Source: Tulasnella sp. 424 (lineage: Eukaryota; Basidiomycota; Agaricomycetes; Cantharellales; Tulasnellaceae). Taken from it: a DNA stretch of 64,000 nt. The stretch's first letter is position 1. Each line of letters begins with the position of its first letter. This document shows, in pieces, positions 1 through 12,044 of the stretch. Location of the stretch: contig WSUB01000059.1 in the NCBI GenBank assembly GCA_019633425.1, positions 124,001 through 188,000 on the forward strand. The letters are read 5' to 3'. The notes under the pieces are model-generated. The model saw only the letters and a list, made by a program, of their open reading frames with translations. It ran no database searches and had not been told where the DNA came from. The position numbers were made by a program, and so were the translations under genes.

Positions 1-324
1 GTCTAAAATAAAAACCCATATCTGGCATATGCGTGGCTCAAGTTCGTAGTATCATAGCCTAATCTTGGGTGACATTCTGCTTGCAACCTTGTATGTACAG
101 CCCAGAGGCTCGACATCTCTCGAGGCCTTTCTCAGCTTCCAAGTCTCGAATGCCCAAGGAAGCATTAAATTTTAATTCGAACATTCCAAGTGTTGTACAT
201 CAAGAGTTTCTTTAGTTCTCGAGAGTTGCATGGAAGCCCTCGGTCGAGACTTGTAAGTTGTGATAGACGACCTGGTGCAGGGTCCAACCTCATAGACCCG
301 AATTAGCGATGCCCAAGATACCAC
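1..324. other. No gene recognised
   Basis: I see no convincing reading frame, RNA gene or repeat in this stretch. It ends where the left copy of a dispersed direct repeat begins. Confidence 0.5.
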
Positions 325-728
325 ACGTCGAGCAGTTTCTGAGAGGAGACTAATGAAGCGTCTAATTTAGTATCAGACGCCTGGACAATATGAACGGCAT
401 TTCACTGCGAAGGACAAGGGGTTTGCCGACGTTTCTCGCGGTTCGCGAGTCGACTGGCTGAACTTTGACAGCACTCCCCAAGAACGCACAGAACAACTAC
501 CAAACATCCTACAACGCTATCACTGCTTTAAATAACAGGTTCTGCTTATCTGGCTCTCGTAATGGAGAGATTTTATTTATCAAACGTAGACCGTCCGACG
601 AAACAACCGTGACAACGCAACCAACGATTGTCCGCGGAAACGGTCTTTTGGTACCTTCCGCGGGTGTATTTGCTGTATGTATATTGTCGAGGGTTTATTC
701 TGAGTTTGATTTTCGCTCATTTTAGAAA
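325..728 (+). repeat. Direct repeat, copy a (about 400 bp)
   Basis: This segment matches 5144-5567 in the same orientation along its whole length, with scattered substitutions and few indels. Both copies begin near a CGAGCAGTTTCTGAGA block and end at TCGCTCATTTTAGAAA. In copy b the repeat lies directly upstream of a gene (5677-6657), so this copy may be a duplicated promoter without its gene. No conserved reading frame is shared by the two copies, so it is probably non-coding. Confidence 0.8.
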
Positions 729-2171
729 GCTGCAAAAATATTTAGTCCGCTAAAACCTTGCACGAATTTCTCCTTCTTGGCGTCAGCCGCCATGAAAAGA
801 GAATGGTTCTGTCACAAGATAGACCGGATATTGATCAATTATACAATGCTGATCAGAACCCTTCTGTCGTCGAGAAGAGAACCATGTAGCTCGCACCTGT
901 TCCGTCATCACGACCAACGACTCGCTCCCCGTGGCGCCTAGATCAACCAACGCCTTCGCGTACTCCACTTTCTCACAATCAAACCATCTCATACCGTCCC
1001 AATCGTCGAAATTCTTCTACCTCGTTGCTTCAGATCCCATTGGTGGTGGGGGAAGTTTCTTTCGCTTGATGCCTGGAAAGACTGCGCTACTTATTACCGA
1101 AGGATGATGCCTTGTCCGCTCCAAACTGCTGAGCTTTAGTGGGCGACGGGACTCGTCTACACTGCCACAAGATGACAAGGAACTGGGTTTCCGAAGCTCG
1201 CCTGCCAGACCGAGTCTTGTGCCTCTTGTGAAGGATGATACCGTGGTCAACGTAGGACCGAGCTTCAGCTGGAGATTGGAAAGCTCAAATTCCGTATAAT
1301 GAGCGACAGCGCCTACGACAACTCGATCAAGGAGGACATTAAGAACAAGGTACACCTCTATCGAAAGAATGAAGAGCGCGGTTTGCAAGGTTCGTAAATT
1401 CCTTTGTTTTGAGAAATGCGGTGTGTCTTGTGAGGGTTCCGTTCTTTCGACAGTACATCATTCCCGCTTTGCCGGTATCAATGCGTCCCGACGGCTTATG
1501 TTTCTCTCTTTATACTTGGATTCATGGTCTCCTTCAAATACGGTACCGGTTGCATTTCTGCCTGTAATAGTCCGCCAAATTAAGAAATCGACTCCTTGGT
1601 GTGAGTACTCTCACGCCAGATCAATCGGGTGTATATGTTGAATTGGCTGTGAGTGGTGTGGCCCTCCAGGGGGATGGGTGGAAACGCTGTCGATAGAAGT
1701 TATCGGCGCCGTTTGGGAGACTGGGCAGATAGCTGAAAGGTATCCGTGAATGGGAAAGCGGCCCACGAACCTTGCTGTATATTTGATTTCTGCAATTTTC
1801 CTTCTCGGTCTTTGTGTGGTTGCGCACCTTTATCTCGTGGTGCGTGCACGACCGCTGAGACAACTTTCGCGACGATCCCTCAACTTCATCGCACGGACTT
1901 GCCGGGAACATTCTACGAAAGCTAAAAGCGCGCAGCTACAGGACCAAGTCGCCGTGCCCACGGTTAGTCTCACGAAGAAGGGCAGGTATGTCCGGGGTAG
2001 ATCTGATAGGATTGCTCCGTCCTTGAATCCGTCTCTCGCGCACGATCCAATTACTCACTTCCCCCGGTAAACACTCCGTCAGCTTCTGCCCTCCCTTCAC
2101 CTCTCTACTACGCCGACCCCAAAACGGCGACTTTTATCGTCACCTAACGTCTTCTCGCTCAAGTATCCTCT
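729..2171. other. Intergenic; possible coding remnants
   Basis: No gene could be assembled. Two stretches have a protein-like composition: the minus strand at 783-1016 (an open frame ending in a stop at 783) and the plus strand near 1262-1400 (a short charged, helix-like frame). Neither has a start or flanking exons that I could join, and neither resembles a family I know. The last few hundred bases should hold the promoter of kinase-TPR gene A, which starts at 2172. Confidence 0.35.
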
Positions 2172-4663
2172 ATGCAAAAAGACGATAATCGAGATGCCGG
2201 GCCCTCAGCGTTGCCTGGCTCACCAGATCACGATACCTCCTCCAATGCATTCCCGCCGAGCTCTAAGCTGGTACGCTCTTCCCGAGTGTCAAGGACAATT
2301 TCTATGGCTTACCAAAACTACTTTTCCGATTCCTCATAGAGGGATAAACTCAATAAGCTTGCGAATCGGCGGCTCGATCTCTCCTCCATCGAATTTGTCG
2401 AGGACGCCCGCGAGGTCCGAGGAGGTTATGCAACAGTTTCACGAGCCGTTTTGGTCTCTCCCTCCAGTGGTCGAGACGGAGCGAGCCAATCCAATTCGAC
2501 AAAAAAGGCCGGCCTCGACTTATTTGGTCCTCCTGTAGAAGCGTCTCAGCGGCGGAAGGTCGGTGCTACTCTGCCTTTCCGGCCACTGACGCGATGAGTG
2601 GCTCATCGGTTCAACTTTACAGCTTGTAGCAGTCAAGAAAATGAACATGTCAGATGACTCAACGCGGGTATTAGGGGTAAGAAGACTCTGGCCAATCACG
2701 TAGTGATGTCTGAGTTGAGGTCTTTCGGTTCAGTTGACTCTCAGGGAAGCCGAATTCCTGGTTGGACTTTCTCACAAAAATATCATTAAACTTGAAGGAT
2801 TCGTTGAAGACCTGTCCAAGGATGTAGTGTGGCTGGTCTTTCCCTGGGCGGAGAACGGAAATTTGAAGGACTTTATCGCGTCAGAGGAATGGGAAATCCC
2901 GGAACGAATCTCGCTGGTACGATCGAACTATCTTTTCTTCGACCTACCTCTGACACTCTGCATTCCAGATTGCCGACGTGGCTAGAGGAGTCGAATACCT
3001 CCATAGCCGACAACCCCCAATACGCCACGGCGACCTCAAATCTGTACGTTCTGAGAGCATCATATCGAGCTACATGCAAACATCGCTCTGATTTTTCAGA
3101 TAAACATATTGGTCAACTCCGAGTACCGCGCGGTAATCACCGACTTTGGATCAGCTCGCCGTCAAACTACCGAGGATCGAGACGAGGAAACAAGTCATGC
3201 CGAAAACAAACCTCAATCAGCCCTGTCGCTTGAACCAACGTTCTGCGGTGCGACCAATACCATGACCTTAACTTTGAAGGGAGATCATTTCACTCTTCGT
3301 TGGGCTGCTCCGGAGCTGTTGCACAAAAAGAAAGCTACCCTTGCGAGCGATATCTGGGCATTGGGATGTGTAGTGTACGAGGTAAGGTTCAGATCCTATC
3401 TTATTATCACTATCGAGTTTCAAATATGAGCTCCGGAATAGGTGATGACAAACTCGATTCCGTTTCAAGATGTCGACGTGGACACCGCCGTCATGATACG
3501 GGTCGTTATGGGAAATCTCCCATCCATCACGAATGACGCTCGCATGGCATTGATCAAGGTGATGTGTTCCCTTGTACTTGCCTGCTGGAGTATGGACCCC
3601 CGGAAACGACCGACTGCTGAGAATTGTCAAAAGTGGATCAATTGGATGGTGTGTAACACTTATTTCCAGTCAATTACATACAATTGACCAAAACTTGATA
3701 TAGCCTATAACTCAGCCAAACCCGATACGAACTGCAGACTCAGCGGCCTCTAGAGCTCGCTCTCCAACGCTTCTGATGCAACTGGGACATATGTACAGAC
3801 AGCAGTGTGACTACGGGAATGCGTCAGATTTCTACACCAAGGCTCTGGATAGCTACAGAGAAATCGGCGACAGCAAGGGGAAGGCAGCGGCGCTGGGGAA
3901 GCTGGCACAGGTGCATAAGTTTCGAGATGAGTACAGTCAGGCCGCTACACTCTACTCCGAAGCCCTCCAAATCCAGACCGACATCGGCGACAGGCCAGGG
4001 AGAGCCTCCACTCTTTCTGGTCTCGCTGATGTGCATCGGCTTCAAAACGAGCACAGCCAGGCCGTTGGGTTCTACTCCGAGGTCCTCCAAATATACACTG
4101 ACATCGGCGACAGGCAAGGGAGAGCCACCGCTCTTTCTGGTCTCGCTGAGGTGCATCGGCTTCAACACGAGTACAGCCAGGCCGTCGCATTCTACACCGA
4201 GGCCCTCCAAATCCGCACCGACATCGGCGACAGGAAAGGGAGAGCCAACGCTCTTTGGGGTCTCGCTGACGTACATCGGCTTCGAAACGAGTACAGCCAA
4301 GCCGTGACATTCTACTCGGAGGACCTCCAAATCCGCACTGACATCGGAGACAGGCAAGGGAGAGCCGACGCTCTTTGGGGTCTCGCTGAGGTGCATCGGC
4401 TTCAAAAAGAGTACAACCAAGCAGCTCAGCTTTTCTCCGAAGCTCTACAAATTCAAATCGATGTTGGCGACCGAGACGGAAGAGCCTGGACTCTGATGTG
4501 CCTTGCCCAAGTCCATCGCGACCAGGACCAGCTCGAGGATGCAACACGCCTCTATGAACAGGCTGCCGGAATCTTTGGAGAAATCGGAAATACCCGGGAT
4601 GCAGGGACGGCATTACACCGCGCCGCTAGGGCTCGTCAACTCGAACCAACAAAGACTGAATAA
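2172..4663 (+). CDS. Kinase-TPR protein A (TKL-like kinase with C-terminal TPR array)
   Basis: Eight exons: 2172-2270, 2340-2558, 2623-2676, 2734-2916, 2969-3043, 3100-3381, 3442-3648 and 3716-4663. Every exon length is a multiple of three, so all introns are phase 0. The protein is 688 aa. The kinase domain (about residues 45-370) shows the VAVKK lysine, the catalytic loop HGDLKS, DFGSAR, an APE motif (WAAPELL) and the late DIWALG helix, so the catalytic residues are all present. The C-terminal exon encodes about seven TPR units with a 40-residue period, each opening with a GD-[RK]-x-GRA motif. Four successive units are nearly identical in DNA. Paralogues B and C (21.3-27.3 kb) and D (60.4-62.7 kb) share the exon plan. 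Plant BSK proteins have the same kinase-then-TPR order. The role is unknown; signalling or non-self recognition is inference. Confidence 0.88.
3916..4440 (+). repeat. 120-bp tandem repeats coding for TPR units
   Basis: The sequence repeats with an exact 120-bp (40-codon) period. The blocks starting at 3961, 4081, 4201 and 4321 line up base for base, each containing CATCGG-GACAGG followed by GGGAGAGCC, and they differ at only some positions per 60 bases. Paralogues B and C keep the 40-residue period, but their units have diverged from one another, so the homogeneity is specific to gene A. Confidence 0.9.
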
Positions 4664-5143
4664 TGATGTTTGGGCGCGACATTCCGAGGTCGACCGAGGT
4701 TCATTTCTTAAAACCCGACTGTAATTCATGTAAGGATGTTTCTGTACAAACTTGTAATCTATGTACGGTGTTCTCCAAGATCGTGCGACTCTGCACGTCT
4801 TGGTTGTATCTGGTTCCCCATCATGCATTCGATTCGATTAGTTCGGGGTGCTACCATGAGGCCAAGTCGTCTTTGATGAAGTCGTGTAGCTCGCCGGGGA
4901 ATTCGAAGCCTCTGGGATCTCCGCCGACGACGACTCAAGGAAATGCGGTTGGTGAGATTGTGTCCGCCTGCGGGGAGTGATGCTTAACTTACTCATATGC
5001 ATCAAGCGATCGACTGCCTCTTCGCTTTGATCTGGGAACGCGGTGGACTTGGTGCAGTCTGAAACGCGCTCTGGGAGTTTCTCAGCATCAAGAAGTCCCT
5101 GTAACGAGCTCCCTGATATCTCTGAGTCAGCCGAAGCCGAATG
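4664..5143. other. Intergenic; possible decayed minus-strand coding
   Basis: This is the 3' flank of kinase-TPR gene A. On the minus strand, around 4855-4925, a frame reads like the start of an F-box (…FPGELHDFIKDDLASW then stop) and a second open stretch lies upstream of it at about 4990-5146. An in-frame stop separates them and no start was found. A remnant is the best guess. Confidence 0.3.
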
Positions 5144-5567
5144 CACGCCGAGCAGTTTCTGAGAAGAGACTAATGAAGCGTGTAATTTAGTATCAGATGC
5201 TAGGACGACATGGACGGCGTTTCACTGTGAAGGTCAGCTTCAGGGTTTGCCGGCGTTTCCCGCGGTTCGCGAGGCGACCAGCTGAACTTCGACAGCACCC
5301 CCCGAGAACGCACAGAACCGCTACCAGACATCCGGCAACAATATCACTGCTTTAATCAACGGTTCCTGCTTATATAACTTCCGTGTTGGAGAGATTTCAT
5401 TTATCAAACGCAGACCGTCCGACGAAACCAACCGTGACAACGCAACCAAAAATTGTCCACGGAGACGGTTTATTGAATGACTTTCGGTACTTTCCGCGTG
5501 CGTATTTGCCCCATGTATATTGCCGAGGGGCTATTCTGGGTCTGATCTTCGCTCATTTTAGAAAGGA
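5144..5567 (+). repeat. Direct repeat, copy b (about 420 bp)
   Basis: Partner of 325-728. This copy sits directly upstream of the plus-strand member of the presequence-protein family (5677-6657), so it probably contains that gene's promoter and perhaps a 5' exon. It is slightly longer than copy a because of small insertions. Confidence 0.8.
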
Positions 5568-5676
5568 GCTGCCGTATTCCAGCCGCATCTTCGACGATGT
5601 CCTGCTCGCTCGTCTCACACCATTGTGAAGGACTCTGAGGTATATTCACACTCTCTCATGGAGGTTAAGTAACCTT

Positions 5677-6657
5677 ATGGTACTGAATGGCATGCAACTC
5701 CAGGGTGTTCTTCTTGCAAAATCTAGTCTCTTGAGGCGGGGAAACACTGGCAAGTATTTACAAAGTTACAAGCGGGAGGTTCAAGATGGGCGGTTTAGTG
5801 GTAGTTACAATGCTTGGACACTCCAACGACTAGGAGGGAATCGTGTTCCTGGAGGTGGGTGATATCATGCCAACCAACGAGCAAAGCTCTTATCTGGCTA
5901 TTTAGCATGTGCGTATATATCCACGCTACGACTGAGCAAAATAATAGAAACCGAGCAATACGTCAACATTCGAAGCCGCCGCTATCGTCCATTCATGTCT
6001 CGGGAAGTCCTTGTGGATGGGAGAGACGTAGGTCGAGCAGAATTATATTTCCCGCCGACTTCCGTCCCTCCAGGAGATCTTCTCAGGGTATATTATGATC
6101 GCGACAAGGGCCTACTTCGTTTTCAGACGAAGGAAGGTGAACCCCTTTCCGAGGCAACGGACATTGACCTCATTGCCAAGGCTGACCATCGTGGTATCCG
6201 TCCGCTACTTCTTCTGGCCAAAGCGGAGGGTCTAATTGATAAAGTTCCTAGTAAGCGCCTTCGCTTTGTCCAGTATGTCCCCCTTTGTTTGCTGACCGGC
6301 AGTTGCGCAGCCGGTCGTCTCACTGCTTTAAATTTCAAAACCAACATTAACAGCGGTTTCTATATTCGAGCGAACATTCAAAAGAACGGGATGTATCAGC
6401 CTGCCATCTCACTTCCAGGAGTTTCGAGATCGTTTAGATTTCGGTTAGGGCTTCTTGATTCACCGAAGCCGTACATTCGATTCTTTCCTTACATCCACCA
6501 GGACGGAAGATTGCATTTGTGGGACGTTGAAAGGAGCGCTGATCTTGATCTGAAATGGGGCGACCGAGTCAATTCCTGGGGACCTCGACAAGTCGAGGAC
6601 AGAATACCAGAACTGTTCAAGTTTGCGCAAAGCCTGGGATACTGGAAGGAGTTTTGA
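5677..6657 (+). CDS. Member 0 of the unrecognised array family (plus strand)
   Basis: The main exon is 5906-6657, ending in the family signature YWKEF then stop. A preceding exon ends at 5854 with a phase-1 donor and contains GRFSGSYNAW, matching GRFQGTYDAW of the array copies at 10.6-17.8 kb. Joining the two gives the family's CAYISTLRL at the junction. Other shared features are a VNGH/VDGR loop, a YY-D-KxLLRFQT strand, a TNLNSGYYVRAN-like block, and RFFPYIH followed by LWD-ER. The 5' end is uncertain: the first ATG in the exon is at 5677, and an upstream exon with a targeting presequence, as in the array copies, was not found. It is the most diverged member and the only one on the plus strand, on the other side of REC8. 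I do not recognise the family and assign no function. Confidence 0.7.
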
Positions 6658-7031
6658 TGATAGAGGTATGTAACTATCTATCTCCGCTTGCTTTTTCTCT
6701 GACATATGATGTCACAGTATTAGCATGGACTTGGGGTGCGCGATGAACTGCGGAACGTGAGGGACAGGTCTACCGAAAATAGGCTAGGAATGTCGCTACA
6801 TAACTCTCCCAATGTATTATTTACTATTTAAGACGACTTTGTAGTCTCTTTTCCTTATCTTCCCGTGGCTACATACTTTTCGCTGCGGCTTTTGAAGACA
6901 TGTCTAGGTTGGCGATGCGCTTTCCGCTGGTGTCCTCTCGCGGCGGCTATAAAAAGCTCTAAATCCGTGAGAGGAGCAGCGCATTCTCCTTCCTCCCATA
7001 TCTTCCCGATAGCCGATTTCATCCAGCAACC
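6658..7031 (+). promoter_or_regulatory. Intergenic region with TATA box for REC8
   Basis: A TATAAAAAG box at 6948-6956 lies about 80 bp upstream of the REC8 ATG at 7032, a normal spacing for a fungal TATA promoter. Nothing else is recognised here. Confidence 0.5.
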
Positions 7032-10000
7032 ATGTTCTTTTCGACAGAACTTCTACTTAAGCGAGAGAGTGGTCTTGGCCTTCTGTGGTACAAGCAGTCC
7101 CACCGACGTGGTCGATGCATGACAGCTGACCTATTTTATCAATTTCCAGGCTGGCCGCCACTATTGGATCGAAAGCGTCTTTCAAGAAACTGAACAAAAA
7201 GTCCATCCTCTCTGCTGACATTTCTAAGCTATGCGACATGATTTCGGAACCTGAAGAGCCTCTAGCTCTGAGGCTCTCAAGCAATTTGCTCGTGGGCGTC
7301 GCCAGGTGCGTCAGATGTGACAGATTTTCAACGATATTTTTTTTAGATACCCACGGCTCAAACCTTGTTCGAACACGTCAGGGTACATCGGGCACAGCAC
7401 GAGATGTTTTACAACGACGTTATGACGTGTTTCACTACTCTTAAGCGCGCATTCGTCGAGATCACCGCTACTGAAAACCAACTCCAAGCCGCCCTAACCT
7501 TGAAGTGAGCTGGAGGAGAGGGCGTCGCTTTCGCATCATTATGGTATATCTCTGATATGCCTCTCTATTCAGCAAGGACCAAATAACTTTGGGAAATACG
7601 GGGTTTGATATCGACCTAGACGTGCTTGATGCGGTGGGCGTGGCTTACGACCATGGAATGAGCATGTCCTGAACACACTACCTTGGGTTTATAGGCCTGG
7701 GTCGATCCCATAGCCCGCCAACCAACTCCGTCACTCTCCCAAGACGAGTCTCAAGTCCGTGTCTCAAACGACAAACCACCATCATTCTTATCCCAGGGTG
7801 GCCAATCCGCCGACGAACGTCGAAGATTGAACCTCCTTCCCGAGAATGTCCTGGACTTCAGCGGACCGTCCGATGATCCCTTTAGAGACCAAGACGAGCA
7901 GTTCTTTGATGGGGATCAAGTCGACCTGGGGCTCGATCTTGGACTTGACTTCGGTGACGGGATGGACCGCTACGCCGGAGACGGGGGCGAAGGCGGTTAT
8001 CACGACGAGTGAGTAACCAGACTGAGAGGAAAGTATCTTTGACTGAATAATTGTGAAGGCTTCAGCCGCTCAATGATGAACATGAACGAGATATAAGCAT
8101 CGCTCGCCACGCAAGTACGATGACTACCCCGATCAAAGCGAGACATGGTCGACCCGAGTCCAGTGCTGGTCAAAGAAAGGTAGCATGTTTCCCGACGCTT
8201 GCACAAATATTCGCTGACTATTGCCACTCAGACTCCGAGCTCGGATCTCGTATTCGGCGACCCCCGTGCCCCAGATGTCTCCTCTTCGGGTGACGTTGGT
8301 CAGAGTCAGTTCCTCGAACTGGCATTCGCCGACGAGATACCACCAGACCAGCTTACGCGTGCGGCTCAGCCTAAAACCCAACTGAAGAAGCGCAAGCAGC
8401 ATACGGAGATGCCACTTTGGGATGAGAAGATAGAGTTGACTGAGCAAGAGTTGGATCAGAACCGAAAAGGGTACGAGGAAAGGATGAAGAAGGAAAGGAG
8501 AGCAACGCTCGTCAAGCAGCGTCGCTTCGAAACTGCCAACTTGGTACAATCGATGATGCAAGGCGAGTCTCTAATGCTAAAGCGCGATGGTCGACTCCTT
8601 CTGACCCCACATGATATTCCAAAACTAGGTCCACTCCTGGGCGGTGAGTCTCAGTGACGTTGCTTGTCCCTCATTCTCTTTCTTGGCAGAAACATACGGT
8701 ACCTCCTCCCAACAACGATGCAACTACTTCATTTCTTGGAACACGCTCATTACCGCGTACCGATCTTGGAATACTTGGAACTTCTTGGAACGACCGCTTG
8801 ACCACAACGGGTAACACATTTCGCGCCGTCTTTGTGCTGACTTGTACTACTCTCTCGTAGTTATCGATCCTGATATGGCAGTATGGTACAAGGGCATCGT
8901 CAAGGCTCAACATGACGCCTTCTCTGCTCGAGGCAGGGCTCAGATTGACGACGGGTTCGTCGTACCGGGTGGGCTACGCACGGTGATTATGGAGGTCCTA
9001 CACTCACTCGATTCGATTTCAGCTCTCCCAAAGAAGCGACGTAAGACCACAAAGAAGGATACGAACGACGGAGCCGTAGAGCGCGTGGAGCTTGCTGCTG
9101 ACTTTAACGCTCCAAACGGATTCCCTTCCGATGATACGAACGGAGGTAACATACCGTGTAAGTAATGGCAGTCCTATCATTTCCAATACCCTGTCTGACA
9201 CGTATCTATAACGGCAGTCGACGACAACATGGACTGGATGCAGGATATTCCTGACAACGGCGGGGTGCAACAGGTCGGGAGTGCGGTACGCCAAGTCCGC
9301 AGGACGGTGTCGAAGGCCCGACGAACGCTTAATTCGATTCTGTTTAATCTAGGAGCCCGAGCAAGGTCGTCGCGGATCATCTGTACCGTCCTCCGATCTT
9401 GGAAGCCACCTCACGAGAAAACCTCACCCTCAACCTGCCTCTCAACGCACCTCAAACCCTCCTTGGGATCTAGACGCTTTGGCTCCAGAGGTCGCTCCTG
9501 TTGACTATGCTGTGAATACTCCGGGAAGAATGCGCCGAAGTCGTTCTTTGTCTGCGGTGAGGGTGGGACGGGAGGATGAGAACGCGTTCGTTCGCACTGG
9601 CATGGAGGGACCTGCATGAGCTGACAATGCTGCGCGTAGTATGGACGCCGATAACTCTTTCACCTTTGACGAAGAGATAGTACCCAACGGCGCTGCTGCT
9701 TGTAAGTCGCTGACGGATATATCGATATCTGGGCCGGAGAGGAGCTTACCGTATCATTCCAGCCCTCGCAGCCGCAGACGATTCGCAGATGACTGACATG
9801 AGCGTTATCACAATGGAGCGTACAATGGAGATCGGTTCCGCAAAATTTCTGACGTACGTGACGGCTTGCATCTTGTTCTCGCTGGGCCGTATGACGCTAA
9901 CCCGTCTCCATCTCAACACATGTACAGTCATCTCGTGGCCAACGTCGACCAGGTTTCGAAGTCCGTCTCCTTTAGCGAATATCTAGCTCCAGGCACAGTT

Positions 10001-10199
10001 GATCGCCGAGTGGCTGCAATGGGCTTTTATCATGTGTTAGGCAAGGATTTTGGTAACCCTGTTTCAAAGTCGCAGGCGAGGTCTGACTGATCGCCTCTCG
10101 TGTTCGGGAAGGCAGACCTTACGACAAAGCATCGTATTCGGGCAGATCAGCCAAACGCTTATGGTCCCATCACGTTAACCATTCTCTAACCGCTTGTTA
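7032..10199 (+). CDS. REC8: Meiotic cohesin kleisin REC8
   Basis: REC8 is the meiotic alpha-kleisin that closes the cohesin ring between the SMC heads and is cleaved by separase. The N-terminal Rad21/Rec8 domain is clear: exon 7032-7087 encodes MFFSTELLLKRESGLGLLW. Exon 7150-7305 continues with LAATIGSKASF, KKSILSADISKLCD and SEPEEPLALRLSSNLLVGVAR. Exon 7382-7504 gives the HEMFYNDV and LKRAF strand-helix. The middle (about 7560-9860) is acidic, charged and split by several introns not all resolved here. The C-terminal winged helix reads FSEYLAPGTVDRRVAAMGFY; joining the donor in GATTTTGGTAAC (about 10050) to the acceptor before 10118 gives a last exon containing RADQPNAYGPITLTIL, ending at 10199. 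SEPEEPLALRLSSNLL and this C-terminus favour REC8 over mitotic RAD21. Fragments of the last exon recur in the neighbouring array. Confidence 0.9.
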
Positions 10200-10586
10200 T
10201 TCACTAACGAACTCTTGGACCCTTGCCGACGATTCCTGATGAGTATTACAATAATAACTCTCCCACATAACGTCTCCGCTCCTCTACAAGACATAGAACA
10301 CTAATACGACCCTGTTCCGAGTTGCAACTCCTGACGTAATCCTACTCCAATTGATTTAATGTAGATTTTGCTACCCTTCTCTTGCGGTTTGGAGCGTGTT
10401 TGCCATGCGCTGAGCAGCTAGTTTCGACATACTGGAGGCCTGTTGTCTTCCAAGGAAATCTCGCAGCTAGTTCCCTCCCCCGTAAACGAGGATCAGGCTT
10501 CCAGATAGCCTGCAATCTCTGGGCAGTCGCTCAGGCTAGGTAAGCTAAATGGAGGGTCTGGGGCTGCCACGCCAACTTGCCTTGAA

Positions 10587-11799
10587 TCAGAACTCCTTCC
10601 AGTATCCGAGTCGTTTCGCATGCTCGAAGAGCCCCGGAAATCGCTTTTTGGTGTGCAAAGGATCCCATGGACCTACACCTTTGTGCCTTTTCAGTGGGGC
10701 ATCGGCACCACGTTCAACATCCCATAGGCGGAATGTTTGGTCCTCGTGGATATAAGGGAAGAATCGGAGGTACTCGAATTTCTCTGGTTCAAAAAGTCTG
10801 AAAAAGATATTTGTTGTTCCTAAACCGTCCGGAAGTGAAACCGTCGACGTGTACAGTGAGGAAGGATCCTCGGTGCTCCTGGTGATCCTGTTGGCTCGGA
10901 CGTAGTAGCCACTATTCAAGTTGGTTTGCAAGTCGAAAGAGGGGAGATGACCGTCTGTTTGAACCCCGTCAGTCGTTGGTCTGTAAAGCACAAGAGAACG
11001 TCGTTCACCTGGGAGAGTAGGAATCAAGCCCTCGGAATGTGCGAGAACGAGAAGTGGTCGATAGCCCGGCCAGCGGGCCCTCGAGATGAGGTCTGTGTCT
11101 ATGTTCTGGGGCAAAGGCTCGCCATCACGTGTTTGGAACCGTAGAAGATGCTTTTCCGGATCGTAACATATTCTTAACAGGGTGCCAGCCGGAGCTTTGT
11201 ATTTGCGATTGAATTGGATGTGTGCGTTGCCCACAGAGTGACCGTTCACCAGGACGAACCGCCTCATCTCCACGCTCAATCCTTGACCTCTACTTGTAAC
11301 ACATACGAGTTGCCCATTTTGAATGACCTTGTCCAATCGAAGAGTGGAGATATATGCACACGCTGGAGGAGGAAGCAGATAGTATGATTATTCAACCCCT
11401 CGCCGCCTGGTCGCGGAACACAGTTTACGTACTTCCAGGTTTGCGTTTAGGAGAGGCGGACTCAAGCCGCCAGGCATCGTATGTGCCTTGAAATCTTCCG
11501 AGCTTGACGGCTCGTTCGTAGGAATGAAAGGAAAGTCGTCTGGTGAACTCTTCGACCGTGCCTTGAAACCCGTCCCGCACGGCTGACTTGTAGAAAGCAT
11601 CCTTGATGTCGGGAGTGTGTTTTTCCGGTGGCGTTGTGTTGGACAAATCACTATAATGACGGAAGGAGTGGGGGAATAGTGATGCGGATCCACGAAAACG
11701 TCCCAGTGGCCACGCTTGGCGCTGGAGGCGGGGGAGTGGAGTGAGCGAGGGGCCGGGCGCACTCGCGACACAACGGACCTGGGTCATGGTCAAACGCAT
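10587..11799 (-). CDS. Array family member 1; putative mitochondrial protein, intact
   Basis: Two exons, 11799-11433 and 11362-10587, joined in phase 1, give 380 aa. The N-terminus is rich in Arg/Ser/Pro and lacks acidic residues for about 50 residues. It ends in PHSFRHYSD, which fits an R-x-Y|S mitochondrial processing site, so import into the matrix is predicted. After that come a helical block (DGFQGTVEEFTRRL … GRFQGTYDAW) and, in exon 2, a probable beta-rich domain with LVNGHSVGNAHIQ, LLRICYDPEKHLLRFQTRDG, NLNSGYYVRAN, FEYLRFFPYIHEDQTFRLWD and the terminal KRLGYWKEF. I know no Pfam family with these motifs, and no catalytic motif is evident. Member 3 has identical exon lengths (367 and 776 bp). 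Divergent orientation to REC8's 3' end makes the two convergent. Confidence 0.8.
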
Positions 11800-12044
11800 T
11801 TTACACCCTCAAACGGTTGTCTTGATCCGTCCGGAGAGCCTTGCCTCAATTTGGGTTTATTGAGACCCAACACGGGAAGGACTGTGGGTTGGACGTGGGA
11901 AGTTACAAACGAACAAAACACATGAACAAGCACAAACATACTAGCGTCCCCGGCAGGCGTGATCCTTCCGGCAACCGACTCGTGTTGTTGGGAAATCAGG
12001 CAAGCTGACAAGCACAAAGTACGGCGGTAACAGAAGCCGTGGGC

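Noticed and set aside
3824..4613. Long minus-strand open frames antisense to the TPR exon of gene A
   Set aside because: They mirror the 120-bp repeat of the plus-strand TPR coding and have no family signature; they are shadows of a repetitive coding region.
10926..11144. Plus-strand frames recurring in each array unit (also near 14925 and 16962)
   Set aside because: They recur only because the units are duplicated; they are antisense to the family coding exon and differ in frame quality between copies.
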